From: Enterobacter hormaechei subsp. xiangfangensis | GTDB lineage: Bacteria > Pseudomonadota > Gammaproteobacteria > Enterobacterales > Enterobacteriaceae | DNA: 64,000 bases | Assembly: GCF_001729785.1 (NCBI RefSeq) | Contig: NZ_CP017183.1 | Location: 2,666,001 to 2,730,000 of the forward strand | Direction of reading: 5' to 3' | Shown here: positions 38,810 through 48,861 of the stretch, piece by piece | Layout: the number at the start of each line of letters is the position of its first letter | Position numbering within the stretch: the stretch's first letter is position 1 | The notes under the pieces: model-generated | Seen by the model: only the letters and a program-made list of their open reading frames with translations | What the model was told of the DNA's origin: nothing | The model's database searches: none | Position numbers and translations under genes: made by a program

Positions 38810-39250
38810 TCACCGATTAGGGTGATTCATAATGTGGTCTTCCCAGTCCCGCACCTCGGACTCTTTCACCGCAATGTGGCGCACGGAAATACGTTCGCCG
38901 TGCATCGCCGCTTTCGACCCCGTCAACAGCGGATGCCATGTGGGAAGATCTTTCCCTTCCGCCAGCAGGCGATACGCGCAGGTATGCGGCAGCCACTCAA
39001 AGGTCGGTAGATTTTCACGGGTTAACTTGATGCAGTCCGGCTCATATTCGAAACGGCGCTCATAGTTGCGGCACTGACAGGTTTTGATGTTTAACTGCTT
39101 GCAGGCTACGTTGGTGAAATAGATCTCGTCCGAATCTTCATCCATCAGCTTATGCAGGCAGCACTGCCCGCAGCCGTCACACAACGATTCCCACTCCGCG
39201 TCGGTCATGTCGTCGAGAGTTTTGCTTTGCCAGAAAGGAATGTCGTTCAT
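38810..39250 (-). CDS. ycgN: YkgJ-family cysteine-cluster protein YcgN (UPF0260)
   Basis: 146 residues from the ATG at 39250; a GTG at 39262 would add four. Cysteines in [11 protein letters not shown], then [20 protein letters not shown] and EPDCIKL and PHTCAYR are the YkgJ/UPF0260 pattern, thought to bind metal or an iron-sulfur cluster. Function unknown. Matches E. coli YcgN end to end. First gene of the ycgN-ycgM-ycgL group, although all three have separate spacing. Cytoplasmic. Confidence 0.93.
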   Translation of the reverse strand: MNDIPFWQSKTLDDMTDAEWESLCDGCGQCCLHKLMDEDSDEIYFTNVACKQLNIKTCQCRNYERRFEYEPDCIKLTRENLPTFEWLPHTCAYRLLAEGKDLPTWHPLLTGSKAAMHGERISVRHIAVKESEVRDWEDHIMNHPNR

Positions 39251-39343
39251 CGGGATGTCCACACGTCAAAATAGAGCGCACCTTATAACGAGTCTGGCAC
39301 GTTGATGCAAGTTTTGCCGCCCTTTTCAGGCGGCAAGGTGCTT

Positions 39344-40003
39344 TTACAGCACGCGGGTTTTCAGCGACAGGCCGTTAAAACTGACATCCAGTTCGTCGCC
39401 GCTAAGCAGCGGCCCCACACCTTCCGGAGTGCCGGTGAGGATCACGTCGCCAGGTTTCAGGGTGAAGAAGCGGCTCATGTAGGCAATCAGCGGAACGATC
39501 TTATGGATCATGTCAGCGGTCGTTCCCTGCTGGCGGATCTCGCCGTTGACCTTCAGGCTGAGCGGCGTGTTCTGCGGATCGTCGGTAAATTCACTCACCG
39601 GAATGAAACCGGAAATCGGGCATGAATTATCAAAACCCTTCGCTTTTTCCCACGGCTGCCCCGCTTTCTTCATTTTGCCCTGAACATCACGCAGCGTCAG
39701 GTCAAGCGCGACACCGTAACCCGCAATCGCTTTCTCTACATGCTCTTCGGTCGCCTGGCGCAGCGTCGCGCCGATCAGCACCGCCAGCTCCACTTCATGA
39801 TGCACCGAGCCCAGTCCCTGCGGCAGAACCAGCGGCTGGCGAATATCGCACAGTGCGGTTTCTGGCTTAATAAACAGAACCGGCTCTTCCGGCACGGCGC
39901 TGCCCATCTCCTGAATATGTTTTGCATAGTTGCTGCCCACGCAGACCACTTTGCTGACGGGATAATCCAGTAATGCACCTTGCCAGTTATGATGTTGATA
40001 CAT
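39344..40003 (-). CDS. ycgM: fumarylacetoacetate hydrolase family protein YcgM
   Basis: 219 residues, same length as E. coli YcgM. FAH fold metal ligands are visible: HHEVELAVLIG (Glu-x-Glu) and a later GYGVALDLTLRD (Asp). The C-terminal catalytic-loop stretch VILTGTPEGVGPL is typical. The family hydrolyses C-C bonds or decarboxylates beta-keto acids; related proteins act as oxaloacetate or acylpyruvate hydrolases. The physiological substrate here is not known. Cytoplasmic. Confidence 0.93.
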   Translation of the reverse strand: MYQHHNWQGALLDYPVSKVVCVGSNYAKHIQEMGSAVPEEPVLFIKPETALCDIRQPLVLPQGLGSVHHEVELAVLIGATLRQATEEHVEKAIAGYGVALDLTLRDVQGKMKKAGQPWEKAKGFDNSCPISGFIPVSEFTDDPQNTPLSLKVNGEIRQQGTTADMIHKIVPLIAYMSRFFTLKPGDVILTGTPEGVGPLLSGDELDVSFNGLSLKTRVL

Positions 40004-40050
40004 GGTCGACCCCTAATCGGTTGATGAGTTGTTCCCGGAAGGACCCGGGC

Positions 40051-40326
40051 TTATTTCTTTCCGCTCACCTCAAGATGCTGTTTTAATAAATTCTCCGGTG
40101 GCGGCGGAAGCTGTAAATAATAGCCCTGCTCGGTTAACGCCTTTTTGACTTTCTCCAGATCGGCGTTCACCAGCTTCTTACGGCCGTCCAGCGGCAGCAG
40201 CATCGCCAGCTGCGGTCGGCCAAAGCTTTTCATTAATTCTTCAGGCACGCGGGAAAAATCGTCTTTCTTTTCGACATAAAGGTAGGTCTGGTCGCGGCTG
40301 GTACTTCTGTAGATCACACAAAACAT
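40051..40326 (-). CDS. ycgL: YcgL domain-containing protein
   Basis: 91 residues beginning [20 protein letters not shown] and ending in a conserved [15 protein letters not shown]; YcgL family (DUF709). Shorter than the annotated E. coli form, which has an extra N-terminal stretch. Function unknown. Divergent from minC, with about 123 bp between the starts, a conserved arrangement in enterobacteria. Confidence 0.92.
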   Translation of the reverse strand: MFCVIYRSTSRDQTYLYVEKKDDFSRVPEELMKSFGRPQLAMLLPLDGRKKLVNADLEKVKKALTEQGYYLQLPPPPENLLKQHLEVSGKK

Positions 40327-40449
40327 GTTTTTACTCTGAATTAACGGGTGGTTGCTTGCCTCAATATACTCCTGACTATAACATGCCTGATACTCTTCGG
40401 AATATCGCGGCGATGTGTTGCGGTTAATAGCAAATTGAGTAAGGCCAGG

Positions 40450-41157
40450 ATGTCAAATACGCCCATCGAGCTTAAAGGCAGTAGCTTCACCTTATCAGTG
40501 GTTCATTTGCATGATGCAAAACCCGAGGTTATTCGTCAGGCGTTAGAAGACAAAATCGCGCAGGCTCCCGCTTTTCTTAAGCATGCTCCTGTCGTCGTCA
40601 ATGTAAGCGACCTTGAGGGGCCGATTAACTGGAAGCGGCTCCAGCAGGCCGTCGCCTCCACGGGGTTGCGCATCGTGGGCATTAGCGGCTGCAAAGACGC
40701 AGAGTTAAAAGCCGAAATTGAACGCGCGGGTTTGCCCTTGTTAAACGAGGGCAAAGAAAAAGCCCCACGTGCAACGCCTGCAACCGTTCCCGCTCCCCCG
40801 CCTCCGGCGCAAAATGTAGCCCCAGTCACAAAAACGCGATTGATTGATCTGCCGGTTCGTTCCGGTCAGCGCGTTTATGCGCCAAACTGTGATCTGATTG
40901 TTACAAGCCACGTCAGTGCGGGCGCTGAACTGATTGCAGATGGCAATATTCACGTTTACGGTATGATGCGTGGACGTGCGCTTGCGGGCGCCAGCGGCGA
41001 TCGAGAAGCACAAATTTTTTGTACTCACCTGACGGCAGAACTGGTGTCTATCGCAGGTGAATATTGGCTGAGCGATAAAATCCCAGCCGAATTTTATGGC
41101 AAAGCGGCCCGTCTGCAACTGGCAGATAACGCTTTGACCGTTCAACCGTTAAATTGA
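40450..41157 (+). CDS. minC: septum site-determining protein MinC
   Basis: 235 residues from the ATG at 40450 (AAGGCCAGG upstream); an open extension to 40348 has no coding sense. N-terminal FtsZ-inhibitory domain, an Ala/Pro linker at about residues 101-120 ([12 protein letters not shown]), then the MinC C-terminal beta-helix ([38 protein letters not shown]), which dimerises and binds MinD. Blocks Z-ring formation at the poles. First gene of minCDE. Confidence 0.97.
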   Translation: MSNTPIELKGSSFTLSVVHLHDAKPEVIRQALEDKIAQAPAFLKHAPVVVNVSDLEGPINWKRLQQAVASTGLRIVGISGCKDAELKAEIERAGLPLLNEGKEKAPRATPATVPAPPPPAQNVAPVTKTRLIDLPVRSGQRVYAPNCDLIVTSHVSAGAELIADGNIHVYGMMRGRALAGASGDREAQIFCTHLTAELVSIAGEYWLSDKIPAEFYGKAARLQLADNALTVQPLN

Positions 41158-41179
41158 TCCCTTTTAACAAGGAATTTCT

Positions 41180-41992
41180 ATGGCACGCATTATTGTTGTG
41201 ACTTCGGGTAAAGGAGGCGTTGGCAAGACCACCTCCAGCGCGGCCATCGCTACTGGTTTGGCCCAGAAGGGAAAGAAAACCGTCGTAATCGACTTCGATA
41301 TCGGTCTGCGTAACCTGGACCTGATCATGGGTTGCGAGCGTCGCGTGGTGTATGACTTCGTGAACGTCATTCAGGGCGATGCCACCCTTAACCAGGCGCT
41401 GATTAAAGATAAGCGTACCGAGAACCTCTACATTCTTCCGGCGTCCCAGACCCGTGATAAAGACGCCCTGACCCGCGAAGGCGTGGAAAAGGTGCTCGAC
41501 GATCTGAAAAAGATGGAGTTCGACTTTGTGGTATGCGACTCCCCGGCCGGTATCGAAACCGGCGCGCTGATGGCGCTCTACTTCGCGGATGAAGCCATCA
41601 TCACCACCAACCCGGAGGTCTCGTCAGTACGTGATTCCGACCGTATTCTCGGCATTCTGGCATCGAAATCCCGTCGCGCGGAAAATGGCCAGGAGCCAAT
41701 CAAAGAGCACCTGCTGCTGACCCGCTACAACCCGGGCCGGGTGAACAAAGGTGACATGCTGAGCATGGAAGACGTGCTGGAGATCCTGCGCATCAAACTG
41801 GTTGGCGTGATCCCGGAAGATCAGTCCGTGTTGCGCGCCTCTAACCAGGGCGAGCCCGTGATCCTGGATACACAGGCAGACGCGGGTAAAGCGTATGCGG
41901 ATACCGTTGACCGTCTGCTGGGAGAAGAACGTCCTTTCCGCTTCATTGAAGAAGAGAAGAAAGGTTTCCTCAAACGCCTGTTCGGAGGATAA
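41180..41992 (+). CDS. minD: septum site-determining ATPase MinD
   Basis: 270 residues. Deviant Walker A motif KGGVGKTTSS at residues 11-20. The C-terminal membrane-targeting amphipathic helix KKGFLKRLFGG is intact. MinD dimerises on ATP binding, sits on the inner membrane, recruits MinC, and oscillates pole to pole under MinE control. Placed between minC and minE with short gaps. Confidence 0.98.
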   Translation: MARIIVVTSGKGGVGKTTSSAAIATGLAQKGKKTVVIDFDIGLRNLDLIMGCERRVVYDFVNVIQGDATLNQALIKDKRTENLYILPASQTRDKDALTREGVEKVLDDLKKMEFDFVVCDSPAGIETGALMALYFADEAIITTNPEVSSVRDSDRILGILASKSRRAENGQEPIKEHLLLTRYNPGRVNKGDMLSMEDVLEILRIKLVGVIPEDQSVLRASNQGEPVILDTQADAGKAYADTVDRLLGEERPFRFIEEEKKGFLKRLFGG

Positions 41993-41995
41993 GTT

Positions 41996-42262
41996 ATGGC
42001 ATTACTGGACTTTTTTCTCTCGCGGAAAAAAAGCACCGCCAACATCGCAAAAGAACGTCTGCAAATCATTGTGGCGGAACGTCGTCGTAGCGACGCCGAA
42101 CCGCACTACCTGCCGCAGCTGCGCAAAGACATTCTGGAAGTGATCTGCAAATACGTGCAGATTGACCCGGAAATGGTCACCGTTCAGCTGGAGCAAAAAG
42201 ACGGGGATATTTCGATTCTGGAGCTGAACGTCACGCTTCCGGAAGCGGAAGAGTCGCGTTAA
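41996..42262 (+). CDS. minE: cell division topological specificity factor MinE
   Basis: 88 residues, start 4 nt after the minD stop. N-terminal membrane-binding and MinD-binding region ([31 protein letters not shown]), then the dimerisation domain ([16 protein letters not shown]). Stimulates MinD ATPase and drives the oscillation. Last gene of the operon; the BIME that follows may protect the message end. Confidence 0.98.
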
Positions 42263-42277
42263 TCCGGTTGTGGTTTT

Positions 42278-42344
42278 GTAGGCCGGGCAAGCATCGCGCC
42301 CCCCGGCAATTTCCCCGGTGGCGCTGCGCTTACCGGGGCTACAA
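42278..42344. repeat. BIME (paired REP elements) between minE and rnd
   Basis: GTAGGCCGGGCAAGC and, inverted, GGTGGCGCTGCGCTTACCGG around a central CCCCGGCAATTTCCCCGG. Lies between convergent genes. Confidence 0.7.
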
Positions 42345-42348
42345 TTCT

Positions 42349-43476
42349 TTAGCGCGGATACCCTTCCAGCAGGGTATTCAGGCGTTCGGCCATCAGTTCC
42401 CCCCGCCATCCGGCGACCAGCTCCGGTAAACCATTTTGCGGTTTCAACTTCCAGTGCCAGTTCAGCAGCTGGTTAATCTGACGACGTGAAGCCAGCAGTT
42501 CGGCACTCAGTTTGCTTTCCCCCGCCACCGTCTGCACCAGCGCTTTGATATCTTTGAACGCCTTGCGGTAGCCCGGCATATCCATCAGGTTAAGCAGTGG
42601 TTCTGGCAGTGCGTCCTCCGGCAGCTGCTGAGCTTTCTCTACCAGCGCGAGCAGCGTTTTACCGTGGAAACGGATCTCACTCCCGGAAAGGCCAATGCTG
42701 TCCAGTTCGCCAAGGCTACCCGGCATATAGCGCGCCACCGCCCACAGGTGTTCTTCACGCACCACGAAGTTAACCGCCAGATCGCGCTCACGTGCTTTAC
42801 GCAGACGCCAGTCAGCCAGCAGTTGCAGACAGGCCAGCTGGCGGGTGCGCAGCTGCCAGGCGTTGGTGATGTCACGCCAGGCCTCTTTCGGATCAACCAC
42901 TTCCTGACGACGCTGCTGCGTCATGCGGCACTCGTCCAGTGCGGCAGACAGCCAGCCGGACGCCTCAGCCTCTTTCATAAGCTGGCCGGCAATTGGAAGA
43001 AGGTAAAAGACGTCTGCCGCGGCGTATTCAAGCTGACGCGCCGTTAGGGGACGCGCGAGCCAGTCGGTACGCGATTCGCTCTTATCCAGCGTCAGACCGG
43101 TGTACTCTTCCACCATCGCGGCGAAGCCCCAGGAGAGCGGACGACCGCTGAACGCCGCGAGGATCTGGGTATCAATCAGCGGCTGCGGCATGATGCCAAA
43201 AGTGTTGAGAAAGACTTCCAGATCTTCACTGCCCGCGTGCAGATATTTGGTCACGGCGGTATCCAGCAACAGATCGCGCATTGGCGCCCAGTCGGTAATG
43301 CCGAGGGGGTCAATCAATGACACGTGTTTGCCGTCATACATCTGAATCAGACCCAGCTGCGGATAGTACGTTCGGGTGCGGACAAATTCCGTATCCAGGG
43401 CGATAGCGGGAAATTCACGCGTCACCTCGCACAGCGAAGCCAGCTCGTCGTTGGTAGTGATCATCTGGTAATTCAA
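42349..43476 (-). CDS. rnd: ribonuclease D
   Basis: 375 residues if read from the TTG at 43476, exactly the E. coli length and start residue (NYQMITTNDELASLCEVTRE); E. coli rnd is known to use UUG. DEDD exonuclease with DTEFVRTRTYY, LHAGSEDLEVFL and YAAADVFYLLPI motifs, then an HRDC domain (LQLLADWRLRKARERDLAVN). A 3'-5' exonuclease in tRNA 3' maturation. The start is preceded, on the minus strand, by a GC hairpin and six U, which also forms the fadD terminator. Cytoplasmic. Confidence 0.96.
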   Translation of the reverse strand: MNYQMITTNDELASLCEVTREFPAIALDTEFVRTRTYYPQLGLIQMYDGKHVSLIDPLGITDWAPMRDLLLDTAVTKYLHAGSEDLEVFLNTFGIMPQPLIDTQILAAFSGRPLSWGFAAMVEEYTGLTLDKSESRTDWLARPLTARQLEYAAADVFYLLPIAGQLMKEAEASGWLSAALDECRMTQQRRQEVVDPKEAWRDITNAWQLRTRQLACLQLLADWRLRKARERDLAVNFVVREEHLWAVARYMPGSLGELDSIGLSGSEIRFHGKTLLALVEKAQQLPEDALPEPLLNLMDMPGYRKAFKDIKALVQTVAGESKLSAELLASRRQINQLLNWHWKLKPQNGLPELVAGWRGELMAERLNTLLEGYPR

Positions 43477-43504
43477 ATCGGACTCTCTTTTGTTTGCGCC
43501 CATA

Positions 43505-43529
43505 AAAAACGCCGGCTTAACCGGCGTCT
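43505..43529 (-). terminator. fadD terminator / rnd leader hairpin
   Basis: On the minus strand ACGCCGG-TTAA-CCGGCGT followed by six T. It ends fadD transcription and forms the U-rich leader just ahead of rnd. Confidence 0.85.
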
Positions 43530-43547
43530 GGGCGATTAACGTGAAGC

Positions 43548-45233
43548 TCAGGCCTTATTGTCCACTTTGGCACGGGCTTCGTCACGTAATTCTCGTCGTA
43601 ATATCTTCCCGACGTTGGATTTCGGCAGCTCATCCCGGAATTCCACCAGCTTCGGCACTTTATAGCCCGTCAGCTGACGGCGACAGAACGTTATCAGCGC
43701 ATCCTCGGTCAGAGAAGGATCTTTCTTGACCACAAATATCTTCACCGCTTCACCGCTGCTGCCGGAAGGAACGCCCACCGCCGCCACTTCCAGCACGCCG
43801 CTGTGCTGCATCACCACGTCTTCGATTTCGTTCGGATAGACGTTAAACCCTGACACCAGGATCATGTCTTTCTTGCGATCGACGATGCGCAGGAAGCCTT
43901 CGTCATCCATCACCGCGATGTCGCCCGTGTGCAGCCAGCCGTCTTTGATGATCTCATCCGTGGCATCCGGACGTTGCCAGTAGCCCAGCATCACCTGCGG
44001 CCCTCTGACGCATAGCTCCCCTGGCTCACCGTGAGGCACTTCGTTATCCTCATCATCCACCAGTTTTGCTTCCGTCGACGGGACCGGCAGACCGATACTG
44101 CCGCTGTGGTAGTCGATGTCATGCGGGTTAACGCTGACCAGCGGGGCACACTCCGTCAGGCCATAGCCTTCCAGCAGATACTGCCCGGTGAGTTTCACCC
44201 AGCGCTCGGCAACCGCCTGCTGAACCGGCATCCCGCCGCCCGCGGAGAGGTGCAGCGTGGAGAAATCGAGCTGCTGGAACTCTTTATTGTTAAGCAGCGC
44301 GTTAAACAGGGTGTTCACGCCGGTCATGGCGGTGAACGGGTATTTCGCCAGCTCTTTGACCAGCCCCGGGATATCGCGCGGGTTGGTGATCAATACGTTT
44401 TGACCGCCAAGCTCGATAAACAGCAGGCAGTTCATGGTCAGCGCAAAAATGTGATACAGCGGAAGCGCGGTGATCACCAGCTCCTTGCCCGGGTGCAACA
44501 GCGGCCCGTAGGTGGCGTTAACCTGCTCAAGGTTCGCCAGCATGTTACGGTGGGTCAGCATCGCCCCTTTCGCCACGCCGGTGGTGCCGCCCGTGTATTG
44601 CAGGAAGGCCAGATCCTCGGACACGATCTCCGGCTTTACGTATTGCATCCGGTAGCCCGCATGCAGGGCGCGGCGGAAGGAGATGGCATCCGGCAGGTGG
44701 TATTTCGGCACCAGCCGCTTAACGTATTTAACGACAAAGTTGACCAGCGTACCTTTCGCGGTAGAGAGCTGGTCACCCATGCGCGTCAGGATGACGTGCT
44801 TAACCTGAGTTTTTTCAACGACTTTTTCCAGCGTGTGGGCAAAGTTGGAGACAATCACAATCGCCGCCGCGCCGCTGTCATTCAACTGATGTTCCAGCTC
44901 GCGCGGGGTATAGAGCGGGTTAACGTTAACCACGATCATCCCTGCCCTGAGGATGCCGAACAGCGCCACCGGGTATTGCAGCAGGTTTGGCATCATCAGC
45001 GCGACGCGATCCCCTTTCTGCAAGCCCAGCCCTTCCTGTAAATAGGCCGCAAACGCCCGGCTGCGTTCTTCCAGCTTACGGAAGGTCATCACTTCGCCCA
45101 TATTCACAAACGCGGGCTGGTCAGCGTAGCGCCGTACCGAGTGTTCAAATAATTCAATCAGGGATTGATAACGGTCAGGATTGATCTCCGCAGGGACATC
45201 CGCGGGATAACGGTTAAGCCAAACCTTTTTCAA
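43548..45233 (-). CDS. fadD: long-chain acyl-CoA synthetase FadD
   Basis: 561 residues from a TTG at 45233, the E. coli length and start ([20 protein letters not shown]); AGAGGTGA lies upstream, and the frame is open to 45269. ANL-superfamily motifs: [16 protein letters not shown] (P-loop), [13 protein letters not shown] and the FACS region [20 protein letters not shown], with [11 protein letters not shown]. Activates imported fatty acids to acyl-CoA at the inner membrane, supplying both beta-oxidation and the FadR ligand. A FadR site overlaps its promoter. Confidence 0.97.
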   Translation of the reverse strand: MKKVWLNRYPADVPAEINPDRYQSLIELFEHSVRRYADQPAFVNMGEVMTFRKLEERSRAFAAYLQEGLGLQKGDRVALMMPNLLQYPVALFGILRAGMIVVNVNPLYTPRELEHQLNDSGAAAIVIVSNFAHTLEKVVEKTQVKHVILTRMGDQLSTAKGTLVNFVVKYVKRLVPKYHLPDAISFRRALHAGYRMQYVKPEIVSEDLAFLQYTGGTTGVAKGAMLTHRNMLANLEQVNATYGPLLHPGKELVITALPLYHIFALTMNCLLFIELGGQNVLITNPRDIPGLVKELAKYPFTAMTGVNTLFNALLNNKEFQQLDFSTLHLSAGGGMPVQQAVAERWVKLTGQYLLEGYGLTECAPLVSVNPHDIDYHSGSIGLPVPSTEAKLVDDEDNEVPHGEPGELCVRGPQVMLGYWQRPDATDEIIKDGWLHTGDIAVMDDEGFLRIVDRKKDMILVSGFNVYPNEIEDVVMQHSGVLEVAAVGVPSGSSGEAVKIFVVKKDPSLTEDALITFCRRQLTGYKVPKLVEFRDELPKSNVGKILRRELRDEARAKVDNKA

Positions 45234-45296
45234 TGCATCACCTCTGAAATGAGTGTTCGTCGTCATCACAGCCCCGATAATAAACAGTTTGTTAAC

Positions 45297-45302
45297 ATTA
45301 TA
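45297..45302 (-). promoter_or_regulatory. candidate -10 box of the fadD promoter
   Basis: TATAAT on the minus strand, immediately downstream of the FadR site and 64 nt before the fadD start codon. Confidence 0.6.
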
Positions 45303-45304
45303 TT

Positions 45305-45321
45305 AACTCAGCGTACCAGTT
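45305..45321 (-). promoter_or_regulatory. FadR operator of fadD
   Basis: AACTGGTACGCTGAGTT on the minus strand, close to the known FadR site of E. coli fadD and covering the space where the -35 box should be, so FadR binding would block the polymerase. Confidence 0.75.
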
Positions 45322-45381
45322 TATTAATTGTTCAGATTGCAGGTTGCGAAGCGCGTCACTCTTTTTTTTCGTTTTATCCGT

Positions 45382-45416
45382 AAAAAAACAGAGACAGCGG
45401 CTGAGCCGCTGTCTCT
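45382..45416 (-). terminator. yeaY terminator
   Basis: AGAGACAGCGGC-TGA-GCCGCTGTCTCT is a perfect 12-bp stem. On the minus strand it is followed shortly by seven T, so it ends yeaY transcription. Confidence 0.85.
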
Positions 45417-45436
45417 TTCCTAGCAATAACAGTAAC

Positions 45437-46018
45437 TTACTCAGTTACTATTGTTTGAACCTGTGCAGGGCCTGGATTGTACCACCCCCAGCCACCGTAG
45501 CCGTAACGATACGGATGCGGTCCCCACATCCACGGATCGATTGGCTGTGGCGGCATCACCACCTGCTGGGCGATACGCCAGCGTTTGTAGCCGTTCACCT
45601 GCATGGTCATAAATTTGTATGGCGTATTGCCGATTTTCCCCGCCACCGAACCGGTAATCGGCCCGACGACGGTCACCAGCTGCCCGCGGAAATCTACCGG
45701 ATCGAGGAAGCCGCTGACGTCAGCGTAGATCCGCCCGCGCGAGGCTTCACCCAGAACAGGCCGCGCACCGTCGTCCAGTGGAACGGTGGCAATCTCCAGC
45801 CGGGTTTTCCCCTGCTGGTTTAGCACTTCAACCACCTTGCCGCCAAACCGCGCTTCCTGCCCGACATACAGCTCCGGGGCATTCATCACGCGTACCAGAT
45901 CCTGCTGTGGCGTCGGGCTGGTGCCCTTGATCGCATCAGGAACGGTGACGCACCCGCTCAGTGCTATGGCAACCGCGCCTGCCATAAAAAAGCGTACAAC
46001 TTTAGTCTGAACCGCCAT
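45437..46018 (-). CDS. yeaY: Slp family outer-membrane lipoprotein YeaY
   Basis: 193 residues, same length as E. coli YeaY. Signal peptide and lipobox LSGC ([20 protein letters not shown]). Core Slp-family region [20 protein letters not shown], then a Tyr/Gly/Trp-rich C-terminus ([17 protein letters not shown]). Role unknown. E. coli yeaY is sigma-E dependent, but no promoter was fixed here. It follows tsaB by 37 nt. Confidence 0.95.
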   Translation of the reverse strand: MAVQTKVVRFFMAGAVAIALSGCVTVPDAIKGTSPTPQQDLVRVMNAPELYVGQEARFGGKVVEVLNQQGKTRLEIATVPLDDGARPVLGEASRGRIYADVSGFLDPVDFRGQLVTVVGPITGSVAGKIGNTPYKFMTMQVNGYKRWRIAQQVVMPPQPIDPWMWGPHPYRYGYGGWGWYNPGPAQVQTIVTE

Positions 46019-46055
46019 GATGCGACTCCTTTTTCTCAGTTCCTGTTACTGAGAT

Positions 46056-46751
46056 TCACTCGCGGCCAGGAAGTTTCTTCCACGCGACGGTGTTTCGTAA
46101 ATAAACCGGTTCAGCGTGTTCAACCGCCACGGTTTTTCCTGCGGCAAACAGCTGACAGGCAATCGGCAGCATATCTTCGGCGGCGGGCAGGAGCATGTTA
46201 CCGTCCACCAGCGTAAGGCCGGTGTCCTTCGCCATCTCCGGCCACGCCGCCCAGCCGGTTCCGACCGTCGCCCACTCACCGGAGAGCTGTTTCAGGCGCC
46301 CGGTGACGGCTTCAGGTTTAAGCACCGCTTCCGTCTCTTCGCCGTGCCAGACGCCGTTTTCGTCACGGGTGTACTCCGCCCAGTAGACTTCCCCCATGCG
46401 GGCATCAATCGCAGCCAGCACGCGGGTGGCGCCGGTCATGCGCCATGCTCCCTGGGCCATGGTCGCAAGCGTGGAGACGCCGATCATCGGCAGGTCAGCG
46501 CCCAGCGCCAGCCCCTGCGCAATGCCAATCCCGATACGTACGCCCGTAAAGCTGCCCGGACCACGGCCGTAGGCCAGCGCGTCGAGGTCAGTCAGGGCGG
46601 TGTTGCCCTCGGTTAAAATGGTTTTTACCAGGGGCAGAATACGTTGGGTGTGTTCCCGTGGGCACTCTTCGAAATGAGCAAAAATCGTACCGTCGTTCCA
46701 CAGGGCAACGGAACAGGCCTCTGTCGCGGTATCAATAGCCAGAATTCGCAT
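46056..46751 (-). CDS. tsaB: tRNA threonylcarbamoyladenosine biosynthesis protein TsaB
   Basis: 231 residues, as in E. coli. ASKHA-fold start [17 protein letters not shown] and the conserved [16 protein letters not shown] and [19 protein letters not shown]. Non-catalytic partner of TsaD in t6A synthesis on ANN-decoding tRNAs, with TsaE and TsaC. The end is 37 nt before the yeaY start. Essential in related species. Confidence 0.96.
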   Translation of the reverse strand: MRILAIDTATEACSVALWNDGTIFAHFEECPREHTQRILPLVKTILTEGNTALTDLDALAYGRGPGSFTGVRIGIGIAQGLALGADLPMIGVSTLATMAQGAWRMTGATRVLAAIDARMGEVYWAEYTRDENGVWHGEETEAVLKPEAVTGRLKQLSGEWATVGTGWAAWPEMAKDTGLTLVDGNMLLPAAEDMLPIACQLFAAGKTVAVEHAEPVYLRNTVAWKKLPGRE

Positions 46752-46817
46752 CAGTCGTCGCGCTCTCGCAATGGTCAGTCACAAAATGGCGCGCATCTTA
46801 ACACACTCCGGGAAGAA

Positions 46818-48728
46818 TTACTCCGCCGTCGGGTTCGCCAGAAAGCGGACCGCGCGTTTAATATCCCGCGTGCGCGGCGCGGGCGGCAGGCTGGCGAGGA
46901 AGGTCGCGCCGTAGGGACGCATCACCAGGCGGTTGTCGCAGATCACCAGCACCCCGCGATCGGTGACGTCGCGGATCAGTCGCCCTACCCCCTGTTTAAG
47001 CGTGATGACCGCGTCCGGCAGCTGGACGTCGTCGAACGGATCGCCCCCGCGCAGACGGCAGTCCTCCATGCGCGCTTTCAGAAGCGGATCGTCCGGCGAT
47101 GTAAACGGCAGCTTATCGATAATCACCAGCGAGAGCGTGTCGCCGCGCACGTCCACCCCTTCCCAGAAGCTGCTGGTCGCCACCAGCAGGGCATTACCGG
47201 CGCTGACAAACTGCTGGAGCAGCTGGCCTTTACTGGTTTCTCCCTGCAACAGCACTGGTAGCGTCATGGTGGCGCGGAACTGCTCGGCCAGATCGCGCAT
47301 CATGGCGTGTGAGGTGCAGAGCATAAAGCAGCGCCCGTTGTTGGCCTCGATCATCGGCTTCAGCATGGCCGCCAGATGGCGCGCCGCGCCCGGCTGGTTA
47401 GGCAGCGGCAGATTGCGCGGCACGCACAGCAGCGCCTGTCTCTCATAGTCGAACGGGCTCGGCAGAAGCAGGGATTCCGCCTGCTCAATGCCGAGGCGCT
47501 CGGTAAAGTGGTGCAGATCGTCATTGACCGACAGCGTGGCCGAGGTAAAGACCCAGGTGCCGGGCTTTTGCGCCATCACCTCTTTAAATTTATCAGCAAC
47601 GGTCAGCGGCGTGAGCGCCAGGGTGAAGTGGCGCGAGGTACATTCGTACCAGTAGCTGTAGCCCGGCTGGTTGATCTCTTTCAGCCGCTTCAGCCGCCCA
47701 CGGTAAAGCGTGGCGCGCTCGAAGGCGGCGTCCAGCAGCGCTGAACGTCCGAGGGACAGTTTCGCCACGTCGTAACAGAGTTCAAGGGCATCATCGAGCA
47801 GCAGCAGCGCGCGCTGGATATTTTTGTCTGCGAGCAGTTCGCGCAGGTTGCCGCGATAGCCCGGCTCGCCAAGCTGTAAGCGGAAGTCCTGTGCGCATTG
47901 CGCCAGGCGGTCCGCGCACTTCTGCAACTGCTGGGTATCTTTGAGTTCGGTGCGATAGGCAATGGTAATATCTTTCGCCAGATCCTGAAGCTGACGACTG
48001 GAAAGCGACTGCCCAAAATACTGGCTGGCGATGTCCGGTAGCTGATGGGCTTCATCGAAGATCATCACCTCCGCCTCCGGGATCAGCTCGCCGAAACCAC
48101 TGTCCTTGACCACCATATCCGCAAGAAACAGGTGATGGTTCACCACCACCACGTCGGCGTCCATCGCGGTTTTACGCGCTTTCACCACAAAACAGTCTTT
48201 ATACAGCGGGCAGTCGCTGCCGAGGCAGTTGTCATTGGTGCTGGTCACCAGCGGCCAGGCCGGGGAGTCTTCCGGCACGCTCGCGCAGGTGCTGATGTCC
48301 CCCTCCTCCGTCTGGTTGGCCCAGGCGCGCAGGACGATCACATCGCTCAGGGTTTGTACCGGCAGGTCGCCGCCCGCCAGCGCCTGCTGTTCAAGACGCT
48401 CCAGACACAGGTAGTTAGAACGCCCTTTCAGCAAGGCCAGACGCCCTTTGTATTTCAGCGCTTTCGCCACCGTGGGTAAATCGCGGCTGTAGAGCTGATC
48501 CTGGAGCGCTTTTGATCCCGTAGAGATGATCACCTTCTTTTTCGCCCGCAGCGCAGGAGCGAGGTAAGCATACGTTTTCCCCGTACCGGTACCGGCCTCC
48601 ACGACCAGCGGCTGCGCCTTGTCGATAGCGTGCGCAACGGCATGCGCCATCTGACGTTGGGGTTCGCGCGGTTTAAAGCCGGGAATAGCCTGTGCTAACT
48701 GACCTTCTGGGGAAAAATCGTCTGCCAC
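46818..48728 (-). CDS. yoaA: DinG-family ATP-dependent helicase YoaA
   Basis: 636 residues, E. coli length. XPD/DinG-type helicase: Walker A EAGTGTGKTYAYL, an iron-sulfur cluster insertion with CLGSDCPLYKDC and an earlier Cys, DEAH box (MIFDEAHQLPDIA), and C-terminal motifs SFWEGVDVRGD and QGVGRLIRD. E. coli YoaA works with the HolC clamp-loader subunit in repair of stalled forks. Divergent from yoaB; 66 nt ahead of tsaB. Confidence 0.96.
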   Translation of the reverse strand: MADDFSPEGQLAQAIPGFKPREPQRQMAHAVAHAIDKAQPLVVEAGTGTGKTYAYLAPALRAKKKVIISTGSKALQDQLYSRDLPTVAKALKYKGRLALLKGRSNYLCLERLEQQALAGGDLPVQTLSDVIVLRAWANQTEEGDISTCASVPEDSPAWPLVTSTNDNCLGSDCPLYKDCFVVKARKTAMDADVVVVNHHLFLADMVVKDSGFGELIPEAEVMIFDEAHQLPDIASQYFGQSLSSRQLQDLAKDITIAYRTELKDTQQLQKCADRLAQCAQDFRLQLGEPGYRGNLRELLADKNIQRALLLLDDALELCYDVAKLSLGRSALLDAAFERATLYRGRLKRLKEINQPGYSYWYECTSRHFTLALTPLTVADKFKEVMAQKPGTWVFTSATLSVNDDLHHFTERLGIEQAESLLLPSPFDYERQALLCVPRNLPLPNQPGAARHLAAMLKPMIEANNGRCFMLCTSHAMMRDLAEQFRATMTLPVLLQGETSKGQLLQQFVSAGNALLVATSSFWEGVDVRGDTLSLVIIDKLPFTSPDDPLLKARMEDCRLRGGDPFDDVQLPDAVITLKQGVGRLIRDVTDRGVLVICDNRLVMRPYGATFLASLPPAPRTRDIKRAVRFLANPTAE

Positions 48729-48861
48729 GGTGTTCTCTCACTGTATTTTTGCACAGGGATTATGTCAGCCCCTTCTCTCCGGTGCCACCCCAAATAGTGA
48801 CGACGGCGGAACATTATGGCAGTCTTGCCGCCTGACGACGAAAGATAACGAGGATACGTTT

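Noticed and set aside
40348..40449. N-terminal extension of minC
   Set aside because: Overlaps the divergent promoter region, hydrophobic and unlike any MinC. The ATG at 40450 has a better ribosome site and matches known MinC.
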